This document shows, in pieces, positions 24,940 to 34,032 of a stretch of DNA of 64,000 bases (the first letter of the stretch is position 1; every line of letters begins with the position of its first letter). Position numbers and translations under genes: made by a program. The notes beneath the pieces are model-generated. The model did no database searches and had not been told where the DNA came from. It was given only the letters and a program-made list of their open reading frames with translations. Location: positions 1 to 64,000 of the forward strand of contig JALHMH010000003.1 of the NCBI GenBank assembly GCA_022844165.1. Direction: 5' to 3'. This DNA comes from Lysobacterales bacterium (GTDB taxonomy: Bacteria; Pseudomonadota; Gammaproteobacteria; Xanthomonadales; SZUA-5).

Positions 24940-25334
24940 TTGTGCTCTCCCAAGGTTTGCGCGCTGATTATCCTAGGAGATCCTAGGTATTTTGCTTACT
25001 GCGTCACCGCTGAAGAGCGCGACAAGCGCGCTACATTGCGGTGTGCGGCTGGGCGTGTTTCTGATGCCTAACTAAAAATAGACGACACGAAGCCAACGCT
25101 GGGATGTCGCCTATTCTGAATGGGTCTTGCGCTTGACCTGTCCACCGGTGCTTCCCTCATCAGTAATCAAACCTAAAGTTTCGTGGATGGAGAGCGAACG
25201 AGCCCTCCGGGGCCAGCGCTGTGCGGATCCATCGGGATTGCAACAGTTTGCACTTTGAGACGGCGTGTGTCGATCTTGACGGACACTGAATGATCCGGTG
25301 TCACGACCGCCGAGTCCGACCTCGCTTGGGCGCC
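24940..25334. other. Intergenic region with CCTAGG motifs
   Basis: No gene is supported. TCCTAGGAGATCCTAGG at 24971-24987 holds two CCTAGG palindromes 10 bp apart just upstream of the nuclease start, a candidate operator or part of its promoter. The rest lies beyond the stop of the kinase gene and shows nothing. Confidence 0.4.
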
Positions 25335-28079
25335 TCAGTGGCTGGACAGCGCGTTGCGCCGGGCAATCCAACCCGGGTCGCGATCGGGCAGGGGCGATTC
25401 GAACTGCGCGATGACCGATCGTCGTGCCGCCTCATCGCCGCGCGCCTGGGCGACTTCGGCGTAGAGCGTCCGGTAGCGACTTGCGTCGACGACGCCCAGC
25501 TCGGGTACCCAGGGCTGCAAAGCGAGCAGCGCCTGCCATGCACCCTCGTGGTCATTGAACTGATGGAGCGCATCGGCACGCAACAATTGCCCGTTACGCC
25601 CGGCGGCGCTGTCCGGCCCGAGCTCACGGATGCCACGATCGAAGGCCGCCAGCGCCTCATTCCGGTCGCCGCGGCGGGTCGCGATTTCGCCCAGCACGAG
25701 AAACGGTCGCCCCACTTCCACGCCGTGGTCGCCGAACATCGCAATCGCATCGTCGCGAGCCCGTTCCGCGTGGCGTGCAGCCGACTGCAAATCGCCGCGA
25801 TCGAGTGCGATGCGCGCCAGCGCGATCTGCGTTCTTGCACAGTACGGGTGGCTGAAGTTCGGCATCGCGCAATTACTCGCGGCGCGTTCCGCCAAGGTCC
25901 GTGCTGCCTCGAAATCGCGCGCTGCATGATGCGCGGCCGACAGTTGCAATCGGGCGATCACCAATCCGGGATGCGGATCGGTAAACAGCGCTTCGCGCAT
26001 CGTTAGCGACGCTTGCGCATGCTCGATCGCCGACTTGTCGTCGCGCTGTCTGGAGGCCAGCATGCTCAGCGCCGAGTGCGAGTGGGCAATGCGATCGTCG
26101 GGTGCGGAGAAGATCTGTCGCCGCAGATCCAGCGACTGTTGCAGGGCTCGTTCCGCCTCCTCATATCGGCCGAGTCCCATCAGCGCATAGCCGTATTGCA
26201 CGAGGTCATTGCCGAAATGCGCATTGGGCGGCAGCTTCAGCAACGCCCGACGCCGGATCAGCGGCGTCAGCAGCGCTTCCGACGCTGCCCACTGCTGGCG
26301 GGACCCATAGTAGTTCGCGACGTCGGCGTGGGCTTCGATCGCCTTCAGGCTGTCGACGCCATCCAGCTGTTCGAAGTGTTTGGCCGCGAGTTGCAGCAGC
26401 CGCAGCGTTTCGTCGAAGTTGCCTTGCTCCCATTCGATGAAGGCCAGGGTTTGCAAGGCATCCCCGCTATGCGGCTGCGGACCCTTCTCCAGCGCCGGCA
26501 GCCAGACGCGCAGCTGTTCGGCCCCGGCGTCAGCCTGGTTGTTTGCCAACAACCGCTGCGCCTCCAGCGTGGCATGCCGCAATCGATCCTCGTCCGCGAG
26601 CAAGGGCTTGGCGGTGTCCAGCGCCCGCTGCGCGTCTGCGAGCGCTCGTTGCGAAAGATGGATGTTGGCCAGCGTCAGGAGAATATCGGCACGCAATGCC
26701 GGCGCTAACAATGGGTCGGCGAGCACGCGCTTTTCTGCCATCGCCGCCAGCACGTCGGGCGTCGGTTTCTGGTTTGCCGGCAGGTCGGCACTCGAGGTCT
26801 CGAGAATATCGATCAGCACATCGCGAACGGTGCTCGCACGCTGCGCCTGTGCGCGCGCTGCCGTCGCCTCCGATGTGGCGCGAGCGCTTTGCTCGATGGC
26901 CAGCGCCAGGCTCAGCAGCGTGGCCAACGCCAGCGTGGCGGTGACCGCGCTGGCCGCCCGATGCCGCGCAACAAACTTGCGAAAGCGATACCAGCGCGAC
27001 GGCGGATGCGCGACCACGGCTTCGCCGCGCAGATAGCGTTCGATGTCGTCGGCGAAGGCGGCCGCGCCGTCGTAGCGCGCCGTCGGTTCCGGGGCCAGGG
27101 CGCGAGCCAGGATGTTGTCGAGATCGCCGCGCAGCGCTCGCGCCAGCGCTGCTGGCGGCGCCGGCAGCCGGCCGGATTGGAAGTCGCTTTCCGGCCGCGT
27201 CGTGGCGCTGGCCGATGGACGCTCGCTCAAACCATTGAGGTCCGGGCGATGGCCGAGCAGCAGCTCGTGCAGCAACACACCGAGCGAATACACGTCGGCA
27301 TAGGTCGTCACCGGCTCGCCGCGACGTTGCTCCGGCGCCGCGTAGACCAGGGTCATCAGGGCCTGTCCGGTTTGGGTCGCGGCGTTGCTGTCGTCCAACA
27401 ATTTGGCGATGCCGAAATCGAGCAACTTGACCTCACCCGACGCGCTCACCAGCACATTGGCCGGTTTGATGTCGCGATGCACGATCAATGCGGCGTGCGC
27501 GGCGGCCACCGCGCGACACGCGCAGGCGAACAGGATCAAGCGCTCGCGGAGCGGAACGGCCCGACGTTCGCAATGCGCCGTGATCGCGATGCCATCGACA
27601 TGCTCCATCACCAGATACGGAACGCCATCGCTGACGCCGCCATCGATCAGACGGGAGATGTTCGGGTGGTTCAGGCTCGCCAGGATTTGCCGCTCGCGGC
27701 GAAACAACGTTCGCTGTTGCGCGGTCTGCAGACCGCGATGCAGAAACTTGATCGCCACCTGCTGCTCGAAGTCTTTGTCGCTGCGTTCGGCCAGATAGAC
27801 CGAGCCCATGCCGCCGGAACCCAACGGACGCAATAGTCGATAGCCGCCGATCTCATGGCCGATTGGCTCATCCTCGGTGTCTTCGTCGAGCGCCAGCAAC
27901 CACTCGCCGATCGGCACGTCCAGCATGCCGCTGCGTTCGCTGGCGGCAATCAAGCGTTCCAGGTCGCCGCGCAAGGCAGCATCGAGCGATTGTGCTGCCA
28001 GCCACGAGGTTCGCTCGCTTTGCGCGACGGCGCGGTAGCGATCGAACCAAAGGCGCAGCGCATCGGTCGTGGTGGTCAT
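25335..28079 (-). CDS. Membrane-bound Ser/Thr protein kinase with TPR repeats
   Basis: 914 residues. PASTA-free Hanks kinase at about 80-335: G-S-G-G-M-G-S-V-Y loop, K111 in VAIKFL, H201-R-D-I-K-P-A-N catalytic loop, D221-F-G, then Y-A-A-P-E-Q. One membrane helix near 350-375 (AVTATLALATLLSLALAI). The remaining 500 residues are TPR-like helical pairs. The ATG overlaps the sigma factor stop (ATGA), so kinase and ECF sigma factor are coupled; the kinase probably controls sigma activity by phosphorylation, as known for ECF43-type pairs. Likely topology: kinase inside, TPRs outside. Confidence 0.88.
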   Translation of the reverse strand: MTTTTDALRLWFDRYRAVAQSERTSWLAAQSLDAALRGDLERLIAASERSGMLDVPIGEWLLALDEDTEDEPIGHEIGGYRLLRPLGSGGMGSVYLAERSDKDFEQQVAIKFLHRGLQTAQQRTLFRRERQILASLNHPNISRLIDGGVSDGVPYLVMEHVDGIAITAHCERRAVPLRERLILFACACRAVAAAHAALIVHRDIKPANVLVSASGEVKLLDFGIAKLLDDSNAATQTGQALMTLVYAAPEQRRGEPVTTYADVYSLGVLLHELLLGHRPDLNGLSERPSASATTRPESDFQSGRLPAPPAALARALRGDLDNILARALAPEPTARYDGAAAFADDIERYLRGEAVVAHPPSRWYRFRKFVARHRAASAVTATLALATLLSLALAIEQSARATSEATAARAQAQRASTVRDVLIDILETSSADLPANQKPTPDVLAAMAEKRVLADPLLAPALRADILLTLANIHLSQRALADAQRALDTAKPLLADEDRLRHATLEAQRLLANNQADAGAEQLRVWLPALEKGPQPHSGDALQTLAFIEWEQGNFDETLRLLQLAAKHFEQLDGVDSLKAIEAHADVANYYGSRQQWAASEALLTPLIRRRALLKLPPNAHFGNDLVQYGYALMGLGRYEEAERALQQSLDLRRQIFSAPDDRIAHSHSALSMLASRQRDDKSAIEHAQASLTMREALFTDPHPGLVIARLQLSAAHHAARDFEAARTLAERAASNCAMPNFSHPYCARTQIALARIALDRGDLQSAARHAERARDDAIAMFGDHGVEVGRPFLVLGEIATRRGDRNEALAAFDRGIRELGPDSAAGRNGQLLRADALHQFNDHEGAWQALLALQPWVPELGVVDASRYRTLYAEVAQARGDEAARRSVIAQFESPLPDRDPGWIARRNALSSH

Positions 28080-28585
28080 AGCTGCATCTGCAAATAGGCA
28101 CGCGCGAATTGCCAGTCGCGATCGACGGTGCGCCGCGAGATGCCCAGCAGGTCTGCCGTACGCGAGAGGTCCTGGCCCGCGAAGTAGTGCAGCTCGAACA
28201 CTTGTGCGGCGCGTGGATCGGCCGCGGCCAGCGCTTGCAAGGCGCTATCGAGTTCGAGCATGCGGCGCGGATCGGCCACGAATTCGCCCTCGGCGAGCGC
28301 ATCGAAATCCACGCGATGCAAGTCGCCGCCGTGGCGCAGGCGCTCGCGCGAACGCGCGCGATCGATGAGCAGATGGCGAATGGCGCGTGCCGCGTAAGCA
28401 TAGAACTGGCGAGGGTGTTCGAAGTTCAACTCGCCACCTTCGACCATCGCCAGATACAGTTCGTGCACCACACCCGTGGTGTTGAGCGTGTGCTCCGACG
28501 CGCGGCGTTTGCGCCGCGCGATCAGCTTCAGTTCGGCATACAGACGCGCGAACCGGGTATCGACAGACTGCTCGGTTTCGGTCAT
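28076..28585 (-). CDS. ECF-type sigma factor linked to a Ser/Thr kinase
   Basis: 169 residues from ATG at 28585 (MTETEQSVDTRFARLYAELK). Region 2 FYAYAARAIRHLLIDRARS and region 4 ELHYFAGQDLSRTADLLGIS with SRRTVDRDWQFARAYL match the TIGR02999-type ECF group. No anti-sigma gene is adjacent; the coupled kinase is the probable regulator. The longer open frame to 28705 lacks family similarity. Confidence 0.88.
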   Translation of the reverse strand: MTETEQSVDTRFARLYAELKLIARRKRRASEHTLNTTGVVHELYLAMVEGGELNFEHPRQFYAYAARAIRHLLIDRARSRERLRHGGDLHRVDFDALAEGEFVADPRRMLELDSALQALAAADPRAAQVFELHYFAGQDLSRTADLLGISRRTVDRDWQFARAYLQMQL

Positions 28586-28747
28586 CGAAGACGGCCGCCA
28601 CAGGAGTGCATCAGGATGCACGCAAGCGGGCGGATTGTGCCAGCGATGCCTCGCGCAGGACCGAGCCTCCGTACCGTGCAAGCTGGTGCGCGGATACCCC
28701 AGCAAGACGATGCGGACCGCGCCGGAACTTGCGGTTTGCGCATTCGC

Positions 28748-30847
28748 CTATTCGAAACCGTTGGACAACAGCACGTCGTCGATCAACTTGGATTCGTAAG
28801 CACCCGCGTCGAAGTTGCCGAATCCCAACACGATGGATGGATTGGGCAGCCCGCGCGGCGTCAGATCCAGATCGAGCGCCATGCCAGTGCCGGTCGGTCC
28901 GTCGCAATAGTCGATCTGCGGGCCGTTCGGCGCTGGGCGGAAATCGCCATTGGCGGCGTCGACGAAGGCGGCGGGCAGCGAGGTCAGGCGCGTTTGATTC
29001 GGCAAGTCGCCGATCCGGCGCACCAGCGAACAATCGGCGCTGACCAACATCGGGTCGCCGGTACCGACGTCGAGTAGTTTGAAATCCGTGTCGTCCAGGA
29101 TCGAGCTGCGAATCTGCACGGTGCTGAGGACAGCGGGGCGGCTGACCAGCGCATCACCGTTGACGACCCGCGCATTGATCGAATTACGTGCGCTGGTGAC
29201 GTACGTGATTGTGGCGCCAGCAGCCAGATGCAGGATCGACCCCGTCTCGCCATCGGCGAGGTTCTCCGCGATCACGGCATGCCGCAGCGTCAACGCATTG
29301 CAGCCCACAAACAACGCGGCGCCGTCGGCGCGGTCGTTGGCGCCCGGTGGCACGACGAGCGCAAGCGCCCGATTGCCGGAGATGGACACATGCTCGATCA
29401 GGCAGGCCGAGCCGGCCAAGGCAAAGATGCCGCCACCGCGCGCGTCAGTCCCAGTAAACGAGCTCGATCCCGTCGAACCAGTGTTGTCGACGCGGTTGTC
29501 GTCGATTTGATTGCACGGTTCGTTATCCGGGCAGCTTGGGTGTAAGCCGACCAGTAATTCCGCGCCTTGGAACGGATCGTTCAAGTAGATGCCTGCACCA
29601 CCGTCGCTTACGCATGTGCCCGTACCGATCGAATCGTTGCCGCTGACCACGGCGCCGCGAAGTTGGATTCGGGCAGACCCGTTACCATAAATGCCCGCGC
29701 CCCCATTGCAGGCGCGGTTGAAAACAAAGCGCGGGCCCAGCGCTGCGGGCACATTCAATAGAAGCGGCCCGTCAGGGTCGATGCGTGTCGATTGCAGAAT
29801 TGCGGTGTCGGTCACCGAAGCCCCGCCACCGCGCTGCGCTTGATTGGAGGCGACCAGACTTGCGCCCGATACCGAGAGCGAACAAGCCTGCGCAGCGCGC
29901 ATCCCACCGCCTTCCAACGTTGCCGTATTGCCCTGCACCTGAGAGTCGATCAGCTTGACCTGACTGGGCGTCAGGGTGGTCGCACCACCACAATAAATTC
30001 CGCCACCATACTGTGCAGCCGTGTTATTCGAGATGAAGGTGCCAAGGCGTGTGGTCAAGCTCGAGCCGAGCATTGCGAAGGCGCCGCCCGAACGCAGGGC
30101 TGTGTTGCCGACGATCGACACACTTGAGCCACCGTAAAGATTGACGATACAGCCATTCACCGCGGTGATCGCACCCCCATCGCGGTTCGCTCGGTTGTTG
30201 CGCCATGTGCTGGTCTGGCTGGTGTTGCCGGGCACACCCTGGATCACGCGACCGCCGTCGCAGAAGATTCCACCACCGTCGAAACCAGCCGTGTTGCCGT
30301 CGATCAATGCTCGATTGCCCAACAGCAGCGTAGCGCTCGTCAAGTGGATGGCGCCGCCATGGCTGCCGGCGCTGTTCGCAAAAACACTGACGTCGGGGCC
30401 AAACTCGACGACCGTCGCTGAGCCCCGCGCTTCGATGGCGCCGCCCAGGCCGTCCGTGTTGTCCCGGCCGCCGGTCAGACCGACCCGTTCGAGATACAGC
30501 CGTGGGCCCACGATGAACTGCACGACGCGAAAAATGGAGCCGTCGAAGCCGCTACCGTTGATCTGCGATGAGTTGGTCGGTGTGCTTGCTGCGCAGTTCG
30601 TGAAACCGCCCACGATCCGCAACTGGCCCGACACCTGCATAGGTTCGGTTGCATGCGTGCCCGTCCGGACCTTGATGATGTCTTCGCCAGCGCCATTGCT
30701 TTCGCTGGCTCGAACAGCGTCATGCACCGTGGCGTGGGTACGCAACGGGTCGCCGCTCGAATCGCTGACACAAAACGTGGCGGCAAATGCTAGTGAGGGA
30801 AGGGCGGTTGCAACCAAAGCAACCCACAGCAATCGAAAACTCGACAT
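28748..30847 (-). CDS. Secreted parallel beta-helix protein, GFE terminus
   Basis: 699 residues. AGGAG before the ATG; signal peptide MSSFRLLWVALVATALPSLAFA. The body is a beta-helix with repeated G-G-A-I, G-G-G-I-F/Y-C-G/D-G and N-x-A turns, typical of right-handed pectate-lyase-like folds (Pel/CSLREA type). The last residues are LIDDVLLSNGFE, matching the F/L-x-(N/D)-G-F-E terminus of three other proteins in this window. No catalytic site is recognisable. Extracellular location is inferred. The sequence just after its stop resembles that of the 34033 gene. Confidence 0.75.
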   Translation of the reverse strand: MSSFRLLWVALVATALPSLAFAATFCVSDSSGDPLRTHATVHDAVRASESNGAGEDIIKVRTGTHATEPMQVSGQLRIVGGFTNCAASTPTNSSQINGSGFDGSIFRVVQFIVGPRLYLERVGLTGGRDNTDGLGGAIEARGSATVVEFGPDVSVFANSAGSHGGAIHLTSATLLLGNRALIDGNTAGFDGGGIFCDGGRVIQGVPGNTSQTSTWRNNRANRDGGAITAVNGCIVNLYGGSSVSIVGNTALRSGGAFAMLGSSLTTRLGTFISNNTAAQYGGGIYCGGATTLTPSQVKLIDSQVQGNTATLEGGGMRAAQACSLSVSGASLVASNQAQRGGGASVTDTAILQSTRIDPDGPLLLNVPAALGPRFVFNRACNGGAGIYGNGSARIQLRGAVVSGNDSIGTGTCVSDGGAGIYLNDPFQGAELLVGLHPSCPDNEPCNQIDDNRVDNTGSTGSSSFTGTDARGGGIFALAGSACLIEHVSISGNRALALVVPPGANDRADGAALFVGCNALTLRHAVIAENLADGETGSILHLAAGATITYVTSARNSINARVVNGDALVSRPAVLSTVQIRSSILDDTDFKLLDVGTGDPMLVSADCSLVRRIGDLPNQTRLTSLPAAFVDAANGDFRPAPNGPQIDYCDGPTGTGMALDLDLTPRGLPNPSIVLGFGNFDAGAYESKLIDDVLLSNGFE

Positions 30848-31061
30848 AGCGTTCTCCTGGACGATATGTCTTCACTAGCGATTTTTTTCAGCGAAATGCG
30901 CCAAGCCAATTTGCAGCGTCTGTCGATCCCCAGCGTTCGGCTTTGAGCCGCAGGTGTCGTGGCGCATCCGACTGCCAAACAACGCCTGTGGTCGAAGAAG
31001 CCGATCGCTTCCGCGGTCCGGATGGTCCGCGTTCGCCGTTCTCTACCCGAAGGAAGAAGTC

Positions 31062-31364
31062 ATGAAACGAACCCAGGTGTGCTTTGTGTTGCTGGCGTTG
31101 TTGAGTTCCGCCCCGGCCTTTGCGCTACCCAGCCAACGAGAAATCCGCGAAGCCATTTGCCGGATGGGATGTGTCCTCTACTATGGCGACTGCCTGATTC
31201 GAGACCCGCGTGATCCGGACGTGATTCCGCTCAAAGATCCGTATTGCGAAGAACGGCGTGCCGACTGCCTGAGCTCTTGCAGTAACGGCAGTATCGCCAC
31301 CGCGCCGGCGCTCCGGCTGCCGACAACATCGTCGGCGCCAGCCTTGGTTTGCAGCGTGCCGTAA
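31062..31364 (+). CDS. Small secreted cysteine-rich protein
   Basis: 100 residues. ATG at 31062 preceded by AGGAAG; signal peptide MKRTQVCFVLLALLSSAPAFA. The mature part has six cysteines in ICRMGC, GDC, YC and ADCLSSC, suggesting disulfides. The Ala/Pro-rich tail ends with CSVP. No family recognised; periplasmic or external. The start at 30954 in the same frame has no RBS. Confidence 0.65.
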   Translation: MKRTQVCFVLLALLSSAPAFALPSQREIREAICRMGCVLYYGDCLIRDPRDPDVIPLKDPYCEERRADCLSSCSNGSIATAPALRLPTTSSAPALVCSVP

Positions 31365-31500
31365 AGATCCCCGCCGCACGACCGCAGCGGGTTGGGCCCC
31401 TGCGGTTGTGCGGGCAACAGCACAAGCTGGCCAGGGACGGGCTGACGTTGTTGCCAATGTTGGCGTCGGCAGGCTGTGGACGAGCGAGTGTTAGGTGACA

Positions 31501-31560
31501 GCATCAGGACACCCACAGCTTCAGGACACCCACCCCGCCGGAGAGCTTCAGGACACCCAC
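31501..31560. repeat. Three GGACACCCAC repeats
   Basis: Copies of CAGGACACCCAC lie in 31501-31516, 31518-31533 and 31545-31560, the latter two preceded by GCTT. The GGACACCCA core also sits in the 33-bp repeats at 14463-14525. Confidence 0.6.
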
Positions 31561-31579
31561 CGCCCCAGCGAACGCCTTT

Positions 31580-32038
31580 TCACCCCGAACAGGTTGAATA
31601 CGCAAAGTCGATGCGCATCTCTTTGCCGTCTTCGCCGGGCCCGGCGATGCTGGCTTTAAGCTGGTTGCCTTCGCGCCGGTATTCGATGTGCTGCGGGAAG
31701 TCGTGCGCGGGATTGCTAAAGCGCATCCAGCTCTCGCCGCTATCGCTACGCGCGAATGCGGTGGGCGCAGCGCCGCCGGGCTGGGCGATGTAGGTGGGCA
31801 CGCCGTTGGCGCTCTCGATACGCAGGAACTCAAATTGCGTGGCGCGTCTGCTGGCGACGGTGCGGTTCACGCCGAGCATCAAGCCGCCAGCGGCTGGGAG
31901 CCAAAGCTCTTCGCCGGATTCGCCATCGGAGGAATTGCACCAGTGGCCGGCGAGCCAATCGGGCAACGCGGCATCGGCGGCATGGGCGGAAGTGGCGCTG
32001 GCGAGCAGTAACGGAGCGACGATCAGCAACTGGCGCAT
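31580..32038 (-). CDS. DUF6265-family secreted protein
   Basis: 152 residues. GAGGAG ahead of ATG 32038; signal peptide MRQLLIVAPLLLASATSAHA. The core LPDWLAGHWCN, SGEELWLPAAGGLMLGVNRT, FEFLRIE and NPAHDFPQHIEYRR is characteristic of DUF6265, a beta-rich lipocalin-like periplasmic family of unknown role. It is divergent from an AraC regulator with 91 bp between starts, so that regulator may control it. Confidence 0.85.
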   Translation of the reverse strand: MRQLLIVAPLLLASATSAHAADAALPDWLAGHWCNSSDGESGEELWLPAAGGLMLGVNRTVASRRATQFEFLRIESANGVPTYIAQPGGAAPTAFARSDSGESWMRFSNPAHDFPQHIEYRREGNQLKASIAGPGEDGKEMRIDFAYSTCSG

Positions 32039-32129
32039 ATGAGTCTCCTCGATTGACGGGCGCGCAGTTTGTGTGCAGCGTGGCGTGGCTGGATTGAACA
32101 AATGCGCAAACGACAGAGGGAACATCGGC

Positions 32130-33239
32130 GTGAACTATGTTGAAGTCCCGCCGCCCGATGGTCTGCGGCGCCAGGTGCAATGTGTGTGGCGACTGACCGC
32201 TGCGAACGCAGCGATGCCAGTCCAGACCGTTTATCCGGATGGCCGTTGCGAATTGATTGTGCACCTCGGTCAGCCGATGAGTCGCTACCGACTCGATGAG
32301 GGCTGGCGCGTGCAGTCGCATTGTTTGTTCGCAGCGCAAATGCGTTCGGCCATACGTTTGGCGGCCAACGGCGCGGTCGACTGTTTGGGCGTGCGCCTCA
32401 CACCTGTCGCCAGTCGCGCGCTGCTGGAGGACGCGTTGCCAACGCTTGCCGACGAGATCATCGACCTGACGCAGACTCAGCCCACATTCGCGCAATCCTT
32501 GATCGCCGCCTGTCGGGCGTACGCGATCGACAGCAACGCCACGCACCTATGGCAGTGCATCGAAGCCTTAGTCGTGCACATTGAGTTGGACGATCAGATC
32601 GAGCAGATCGTCGCGGCCATCGATGCCGCCAGTGGCGACATCGCCATAGCCGAACTGGCAAAGGCCGGGCGGATGAGCTTGCGCAGCCTGCAGGCGCGTT
32701 TTCTGCGCAGCGTGGGGCTCACGGCGAAAGAGTACGCACGCGTGCAGCGTTTGCAGGCCACGATTCGCCAACTCGACGGGCAGGCGCCATCGTTGGCACA
32801 AATGGCGGCAGACGCTGGATTCGCCGACCAGGCGCACGCGACTCGCGAAGTGGTTCGTCTCACAGGGCTGACGCCGGGCAAGCTGCGCCGCGCGCTGCAA
32901 GCCGAGCGCGACGGCGACGCAACGCGCGCATGGCCGCTGCGTTTGTGCGCGGGCATGCGCGCCAGGCGACTGCGGAAAACGCGCTTTCTGGCAGCGCAGT
33001 TCAGTCCTGATAATCCGGCACGAATGGTCGGCAATCAGCCCGATAGTGCGGGCGCCGTGAATAGCGCCCCTACGCTCGCCGAGTCCTGCAGGGGCACTCT
33101 TGCGGTCCGTCAGTTCGCCACACTCGCTGCTGCGGCACTCAACTCCGCTGGCGTTTTCTGTTCGCTCGAATGCACCTTGGCATCGATCAGCTCGGGCTGC
33201 AGCGGATTGCGCCACGGCGCATCGACGCTATCGCGATAG
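32130..33239 (+). CDS. AraC-family transcriptional regulator
   Basis: 369 residues from GTG at 32130 (VNYVEVPPPDGLRRQVQCVW) after a GAGGGA. Amino part is DUF6597-like (YPDGRCELIVHLG), and residues about 165-275 are the two-helix-turn-helix domain (ISLRSLQARFLRSVGLTAKE, LAQMAADAGFADQAHATREV). Past about residue 275 there are 95 extra residues with no family similarity, and the last 130 bp lie antisense to the lipoprotein gene. The tail may be a read-on from a lost stop. Confidence 0.82.
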   Translation: MNYVEVPPPDGLRRQVQCVWRLTAANAAMPVQTVYPDGRCELIVHLGQPMSRYRLDEGWRVQSHCLFAAQMRSAIRLAANGAVDCLGVRLTPVASRALLEDALPTLADEIIDLTQTQPTFAQSLIAACRAYAIDSNATHLWQCIEALVVHIELDDQIEQIVAAIDAASGDIAIAELAKAGRMSLRSLQARFLRSVGLTAKEYARVQRLQATIRQLDGQAPSLAQMAADAGFADQAHATREVVRLTGLTPGKLRRALQAERDGDATRAWPLRLCAGMRARRLRKTRFLAAQFSPDNPARMVGNQPDSAGAVNSAPTLAESCRGTLAVRQFATLAAAALNSAGVFCSLECTLASISSGCSGLRHGASTLSR

Positions 33240-33871
33240 ACGCGCGTGCGCAGCGTCAGCGTGGCCTGGCGCAGCGACTGGCTGGGCCAGTCGATATGCG
33301 GCGCGTCAACCAGATAATTGAAGGACACGGAGGTTGCATTGTGCCATTCGAAGTTGGGCGGCTCGGCCATGCGGAAATTCTGCGGCAAACCGCCCAGGCC
33401 AGCGGGCATGTAGTTGAGCTTCGCACTCTGCAGAATCTCTAGCAAATCGTCGCTGTCGGGATCGGGGATGCCTTCGTAGGTGTTCCAGGTCACGAGGTCG
33501 CGTTGGTAGCGCCAGCCGTTGCCGTCGAAAACCCACAGACTCAAGCCGCCAACTTCCAGTGTTGCGTCGTCGAAACCTTCGATGTTTGCCGGCCGTTTCA
33601 CGATGTAGCCGCGCTGGTAGTACCAGGTCAAGTCGCGACCGGACCAGACGATCTCGCCCGCGCCATCGCTGAGTTCGATCGAGTCCGCCCCGTTGATGCG
33701 GCCGCGCATTTCGCTGAGCACCGTAGCGTCGTCAGGAATGCCGGTGGTGCTTGGAGCGGGCGGGGCGTTGGGGTCGGCGGCCGATTGCACTGAGACCTCG
33801 TTGCCGCAGGCGACACAAGCGAGCACCAGTGATGTGATCAGCGCGATTCGGGTGGGCGATTTTCTGTGCAT
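33110..33871 (-). CDS. Putative lipoprotein
   Basis: 253 residues. MHRKSPTRIALITSLVLACVAC, with a lipobox-like V-L-A-C (or A-C-V-A-C), so the mature protein is likely anchored by lipid. A beta-rich outer-membrane or periplasmic body follows (WYYQRGYIVKRPANIEGFDD). No family was recognised. Convergent with the AraC gene and overlapping it by 130 bp. Confidence 0.65.
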   Translation of the reverse strand: MHRKSPTRIALITSLVLACVACGNEVSVQSAADPNAPPAPSTTGIPDDATVLSEMRGRINGADSIELSDGAGEIVWSGRDLTWYYQRGYIVKRPANIEGFDDATLEVGGLSLWVFDGNGWRYQRDLVTWNTYEGIPDPDSDDLLEILQSAKLNYMPAGLGGLPQNFRMAEPPNFEWHNATSVSFNYLVDAPHIDWPSQSLRQATLTLRTRVYRDSVDAPWRNPLQPELIDAKVHSSEQKTPAELSAAAASVAN

Positions 33872-34003
33872 GGTCCGGCTCCTTCGTCAATCGATCTAAA
33901 AGGCTGTTGAAGAACGCGCTTCCTGCGCATTTCTCAAGTTTCGAGTCCGAGGCAGCTACGGATTCGCTCATCGCAGATAAGCCACTTGCGCGCTCGATCC
34001 GAG

Positions 34004-34025
34004 TGCGAACCGTCCTTGGTTCGCA
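34004..34025 (-). terminator. Hairpin downstream of the Calx-beta protein gene
   Basis: TGCGAACC (34004-34011) and GGTTCGCA (34018-34025), perfect 8-bp stem, 6-nt loop, 8 bases after the stop. No T-run, so termination is only likely. Confidence 0.5.
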
Positions 34026-34032
34026 AATGCGC

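Noticed and set aside
15737..25000. Prophage or integrative element
   Set aside because: ImmA/HTH genes occur in such elements, but no integrase, terminase, capsid, relaxase or attachment-site repeat was found.
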